64,000 bases of DNA. Source: Beaufortia kweichowensis. Lineage: Eukaryota; Chordata; Actinopteri; Cypriniformes; Gastromyzontidae. The notes beneath the pieces are model-generated. The model saw only the letters and a program-made list of their open reading frames with translations, ran no database searches and was not told where the DNA came from. Positions 58,934 through 64,000 of this stretch are shown in pieces. Location: NCBI GenBank assembly GCA_019155185.1, contig CM032817.1, positions 3,714,974 through 3,778,973 on the forward strand. The letters are read 5' to 3'. The position numbers were made by a program, and so were the translations under genes. Positions within the stretch are counted from its first letter, which is position 1, and each line of letters opens with the position of its first letter.

Positions 58934-61900
58934 CTGTAACAGAAATGAAAGAGACACGATTATAGAATGGCATCGGACGATTGGTTGAGTTTGTGTTGAA
59001 ATTTTATCAGTGGCCAAAGATGGCGTCTTTTATCTGCGTTACTTTGACATCCGTTTCATGGAGAATATGGTGATTTAACTCTGTGTTTGAGCAACCAAAA
59101 ATACCCAGTGATGCAATAGTTCACGTCAGGGTCCGTTTTCACAAATACCACCACAATTATCCCAGCGTGAGCCTCTTGAAGTGCATGCTGTCAGATACCA
59201 AAGAAAGGCCACTGAGTGCCATCAAAGACGTCCGGACTATGATAAATTGTTTTTGAAACACACAACTTATCGGTGAAAGTTTAGGGTCAATGGCTCCCGT
59301 CTGAGCATTGAAAGCACGCAGACAATATGAATTAACGTCTTCAGATCCTTGATTATCCTTCGATCCACCTCTCATCTTGGATTACTCTGACCAATGAGAG
59401 CAAGCTTGGGGTCATTGTTCTCGGGAGCCAGAGCTAATTTGCCATATAATGAAATATTGAGGGATATACAATGAGCTGTTAGTTGGGGAAAGCCGCTGGT
59501 ACGGCTCTCTGGTTAACACACTTTTTGCATTCAAAGTAGGTTACTCAAAGCATAAAATGTATTCTCTGAACCGTGAAATGCTAAATCAATTTGGAGCAAT
59601 TTTACTCTTACTGCACTACCAACCATTGCATCTATTTTATTCTCCAACTAATTAGCGACTGAACTTTTAAAAGCCTCATGCAGCGCTTTATCGTGCTTCC
59701 TGAGTTACTTTTTGGCTGTAGCCGGTCTATTATAGTATCTCTATAAATCTGATGAGCAGGGTTCGTTCAAACAGTAATTGCCAACAAAAGAATGGGAAGA
59801 ATGGGTTTGGATATGCTGCTGGGGTATTAAAGCTCGGTTCCAGGGCATTAAGACTCAACTAATAAAGACAAAAGTAAGATTATTACCTGGATTTGTTCGA
59901 AGGGCACTTCGAAACTAAAAGACTCGTTGTAGTAAGGGTTGAGGGTGTTCTTTTTGATTGTCGTTTTCTTCTTCTTCAGCCGCTTGCCGTTCTGCATCAG
60001 GTGGATCTTTACGTAGGGATCTAATAACATGAGAGAATTTACACTTTAACACCATCCTAAAACATTACAACAAAGTCTAAGATGTCTGCATTGTATTTTT
60101 TTCTTAAACAACAACTTTCTACAAGATCACATCCTCAGATATTTAATATATCAAATAAAAATCTGGTGATATTGATAATGGAAAATGATAATTGTGCATT
60201 AGTTGTATACCAACACATTTTTAAAACCTTATCTGCTTAGTTTAATGTTATTGGCTGACACACACAGCATCATCTAAATCTCCACAGTGAGGATTTTTAT
60301 TTACACTTCAACTATGCATGACAGTTGTGTGCCCTGCTGTATTCCAGAGAAAATGTTCCCCGTTACATTATTGCCATTCAGAAACATCAATCTTTGCCTC
60401 AAAATTTGATCCATTCTCACCTTTCATTGTCTAGTTCCCTTCATGCATCTCTTATCATCTGTTTACCTCACCCACTCCTGGCACTCACTCATCTTTCTTA
60501 GAATAGCTTTTTGATTGAAGTCTCACAATACAAATAAAAGATGAAATATCACAAAATATCTGATTTCACGTCTATACGCCCTGCTATTCCTAAATGGAAG
60601 AACGTGTATTTATTGTTATGCTGTGACAGTAAAGAGGTGATGATAAGATATTTCATCTGCTTTCCTGAGCCTTGCAATAAAAATGGATATAAATGCAGTT
60701 ATTGAGGTAAGGAACGATTGAATCATAGAGATTTTACAATGTTTTAGAAACATGTAAATATGTCATTTAAAGTCACAGTTTCTTTATCTGACATACTTCC
60801 GTGTCTTTATACCTTATACTTTTTGTTCAAGTGGATTGTAAAAAATCTATTTTTAAATGCGATGCATACTGATGAACTTAATTCAGTGCATATAAGATGC
60901 AACAGAAGATTTCTTCATAAGAGCAGAACAGCACCTCCTACTGAACTAACACAAACACTGCATGATATAAAGGTTGATCAGTTCACCCATTGAAAACATG
61001 ATTAATAGTGGTGCTTTAAACTGATCACTTGGCAAACCTGAGGCATTAAGGTTGTTTGGGAAATCTGTGGTAATCTTCTCTACCCCAGATCTTTGTGGTT
61101 TAAGGAGTTGGCAGTGCTTATAATGGCTTGTGTTTATGGTTCATATAGTCACTTGAGAACCTCATCTAAAAGGATACTGAAAATCCAAGTGAAAATAAAA
61201 CTGGCTCATGCCTCTGATGCAGTGTGTTTGCTTTGGCTTCAGCATGTAGTGCAGTCTACAGACTCGTAGGTGTCTCCTAGTGGTAAACTGCATGTACTGC
61301 TCAAAAGCTGTTTTGTTGGGATATCAACATCTAACCTAATTATTAATCTTTAGCTATACACATTCTCATGGACCTTGTATTCCTGCACCAATCTGCAGTA
61401 TTGCAGGTTGATCTTATTGAAATGGTACACAAATGTGTTTAAATATATAAAGTATACAAACACATTAAATAGTATAAATGACGTACAGTGGCCACAAAAT
61501 GTATTTCAACTTAATTTCACTTAATTCTAACTTAAAAACATAAATGTCATTGCATGCATGCAGTAGATGCACACACATGATACTTAAACTTTTGTCCATT
61601 ATTTAAAATTTATTTATTTAAAATATACACTATTAAACTTAATATTCTGTTGCAACAACATTTACAAATTTAAGTACTGAAATCCGCTTTCACTGTACAT
61701 GTATTTGACAAAAAATCATTCATAAATAACGCCTTAACCACAAATTCAGACCTAAAAGGATAATGAGCCAAAATACAGAGAATAGTAAGCAGCGCTCTTT
61801 AGAAATAATTCAAATTACATTTATTTCAGCTAAAACAACCATGTTTGAGGAGAGAAAAGGATAAATTATAGTCTTCTGATGAATCGCCCTCCCTAAAGCT

Positions 61901-63639
61901 GAATCACAATGGAAACAGTCACTAATTATTGGCATGATCCATGCGGGTCTATTGTTTGTGATCACGTGACAGCGCTGTGGACATGCTCAGAAATCATTCC
62001 TTAGAGAATAACTCCCACACAACAATAATTAACTGAATTATTATCTGAACCACTTTCATACTGAAAAATGGACAAAAATGTTTTCAGTAGGGAACTTCAG
62101 TGAGGATCGTGTCAAAAAACGGTTTATCCCACAATATAAACTGTCAGAGTTTGGCAAAATCCCAGTAATTGACAGTGAAAGCACACTTAACCGGACAATT
62201 TTCACAAGGTTTGATCGGTCTGGAAAACAAGCAATTCAACAGGCCCAGGGATGATGATGATGATGCACGGTTTGGGGATGCAGTTAGCACATCACGAAAA
62301 CTATAGTCCTCCAAACACAAAGCTTTAAATATCACGTTAAGCACTGCGTTGGAGTAACTTATGAAACGTGACTGACAGTTTATAGCAAGCTGTAACTGGA
62401 ATGCAAATGGAAAAAAAAGTTTGTTCCAGGCTGTGGTGAAAATTGCTCATCTGAGTGATGAGAAGGAGCTCTTGGCTCCCAGCAGGTGGGTCTGATGCTG
62501 ATGGTCTGTCTGCTTCTCTGACAGCGGGGTGAGAAGGACCAGGTGCGAGAGAATCAGCGAGGATGGAGGCGGATGGATGGACGAGGCAAGTATTTATGAT
62601 ACAGATGAGGACTGATTTTTGAATGCTGAGCTGTAAAATTACACAGTGAAAATGTATTCATGAATGCACCAGAGCTGCATATTACTTTAGCTGATAAACG
62701 CACAATCGCAGGATCATGAAATGTAGAATCATTTCAGCGCTCTTAGGATTTGTAGCTGTATGATGATGATTGTGTGCGAATTACATGACTTTAGAAGTGA
62801 CAGATACACTCGGGGGAGTTTGTATTAACATACAGATAACCCGGTAAAGCTATGAGGAAATTAAAGGGCTGCGTTTTCATTTTATCTACATGATGTGCAA
62901 AAAATAATTTAAGTTAGGACTTTATTCATAAAAATGTGACTAGAATATAAAATTATTTGCATTATTTGTTTTTTCCTGCCTACACGACCTTAAAGTGATC
63001 ACTATGAAGGGTGAAGAACATTACTGTATCAAATGTGCAATGTTTGCAAAAATGTAGCAACATACACATAGTGGCGAAAGGCAGTTATATAGAGGATAAA
63101 ATCTTTAAAGAGAAGAAAACATTTGTGTAAAATATTTGTGTCATTAATTTAAATTTAATAAAATTAATAAATAATATATTATAATAATTAATAATAAATG
63201 GGATGATTTAGATGTCTAGATAGCGATCCTACAAGTAGTTTCTCCTTCCCCCAGTGTCCTTTAAGGGCACAATAACCTAATTTGTAATTTGCCATATATT
63301 TTAATTAATGTTCATGTACAACATTTATGGCTTTATGATGAATGTGCACTTGTGAAACCAATAATGACGTTAATTAAAAAAGCCAAGAGGCAATTATATG
63401 TTCACGTGTGTTGTCTTTAAAGACACAAAAAAGAGCTGGTAAAAAAAAGCATTCAATAAAGACAAAACATTATCTTTGTGCCAGACACCAGCTGACAGTC
63501 ACACTTAGAAACTGGACTCACCTGACAGGCCACCGACATCCATCTTCTTCAGGTTTTTGGCCTCCAGAACGACCACAGTCAGTTTGCCAGCAGTGGGCAC
63601 GTACCGCAGAGAGAAACAGATGTCGCCTAGCTTCTCTTG
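58724..63639 (-). CDS. syt1: synaptotagmin-1, 3' part (three last coding exons, C2B domain)
   Basis: Exons at 63639-63522, 60020-59887 and 58933-58724 join in phase and encode the last 153 residues of a synaptotagmin that is about 422 aa in mammals. They form the C2B domain. The Ca2+-binding aspartates lie in KKMDVGGLSD (loop 1) and LDYDKIGKND (loop 3). The polybasic KRLKKKKT strand binds PIP2 and SNAREs, and the C-terminal helix has the WHVL motif. Synaptotagmin-1 is the vesicle Ca2+ sensor for fast transmitter release. KNTLNPYYNESFSFEVP and KIGKNDAIGKVF favour SYT1 over SYT2. The transmembrane and C2A exons lie beyond the window edge. All five Ca2+ ligands are present. Confidence 0.95.
58934..59886 (-). 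other. syt1: syt1 last intron
   Basis: 953 bp with no exon. 59100-59520 is less AT-rich and seems unique, so may contain a regulatory element; unproven. Confidence 0.6.
59887..60020 (-). CDS. syt1: syt1 C2B exon, second of three
   Basis: 134 nt: the rest of D, then PYVKIHLMQNGKRLKKKKT, NTLNPYYNESFSFEVP and FEQIQ. Acceptor TTATTAG, donor GTAATA. Confidence 0.97.
60021..63521 (-). other. syt1: syt1 intron within C2B
   Basis: 3.5 kb with no exon. Contains a short GAT repeat at about 62246-62260. A less AT-rich stretch at 62440-62590 is open in one minus frame but lacks a recognisable protein or splice pair. Confidence 0.6.
63522..63639 (-). CDS. syt1: syt1 C2B exon, first of three
   Basis: 118 nt: QEKLGDICFSLRYVPTAGKL, then VLEAKNLKKMDVGGLS and one base of D. 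Acceptor CTCACAG, donor GTGAGT. Confidence 0.95.
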
Positions 63640-64000
63640 CTGTGAGTGGTAGAAAACGGTAAAGTTCAGTCAGGGACATCTTATTCATGCATTGGTAAAC
63701 ACACTTCCAGCAGCTAAATTGTGAAATCGAATCTGAATTGAATTTTAATTTCTGTAAGAAAAATCAATCGTTCTTAAGACGAAAAGTGAAGAAAGGAACA
63801 TGCAGGGTAAATCAAAAACAGCAGGTAAAAAAAATACTGAACTCTTTTTTTTATAACTCTTAAACTCTATATTGAGGCACCCCGAGACAAAACTGTATTA
63901 AAACACATTAAAAAAAGTTATATTATGTTAAAATGTTATACATAAATGAACACTTTTCTCACATGAATTAATATTCACACGATGTATTAATATATCACGA
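63640..64000 (-). other. syt1: start of syt1 intron upstream of C2B
   Basis: AT-rich intron sequence running off the window edge. Nothing recognised. Confidence 0.6.

Noticed and set aside
62340..62590. Possible hidden minus-strand exon in a syt1 intron
   Set aside because: One frame is open for about 80 codons, but there is no matching domain, and the known SYT1 exon structure joins in phase without it.
1..64000. CRISPR arrays, prophage or bacterial defence systems, tRNA or rRNA genes
   Set aside because: None found; the splice-site gene structures and repeats are vertebrate.

Overview
The window is vertebrate nuclear DNA, most likely from a teleost and probably a cyprinid-like fish. The genes are split into many small exons with GT-AG introns. 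The background is AT-rich and carries diverged interspersed repeats of a style I know from cyprinid genomes, plus two non-autonomous hAT-type transposons with exact 8-bp target-site duplications. I saw no prokaryotic operon, CRISPR array, rRNA or tRNA. Most long open frames here are chance frames in introns and intergenic DNA. The real coding exons were found by following protein families across splice sites, and all exon phases close.

Layout. (1) lin7a, minus strand, about 580-23160: five coding exons encode a complete 218-aa L27-PDZ scaffold protein. The stop codon lies directly against a splice donor, and a non-coding 3'-UTR exon is predicted at 1409. Introns 1 and 2 are large and hold repeats, a direct duplication (intron 3) and a promoter-like cluster (intron 1). 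(2) A 6-kb intergenic region, 23160-29476, separates the divergent lin7a and acss3 promoters. (3) acss3, plus strand, 29477-47397: sixteen coding exons encode a complete 714-aa mitochondrial short-chain acyl-CoA synthetase. (4) A minus-strand terminal coding exon at 48131-48189 encodes the liprin-alpha C-terminus ending in the PDZ ligand VRTYSC. By synteny it is ppfia2, but no other liprin exon is visible in the window. (5) A repeat-rich stretch, 48190-54940, holds a hAT element and a family of inverted repeats. (6) syt1, minus strand, about 54940 to beyond 64000: a long 3' UTR and the last three coding exons, covering most of the C2B domain of synaptotagmin-1. The 5' part of the gene lies past the window edge.

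The order lin7a(-)-acss3(+)-ppfia2(-) is the same as on human 12q21.31. In human, SYT1 lies more than 1 Mb away on the far side of LIN7A. Finding syt1 directly beyond a lone ppfia2 terminal exon therefore suggests a rearrangement, a nested gene arrangement or loss of a duplicated copy. lin7a, ppfia2 and syt1 all act at presynaptic terminals: vesicle fusion for syt1, active-zone scaffolding for liprin-alpha, and the MALS/CASK/Mint complex for lin7. acss3 is a metabolic enzyme and is a neighbour only by position. The non-genic stretches are described below. Conservation and repeat-family statements are from reading alone and were not checked against a database.
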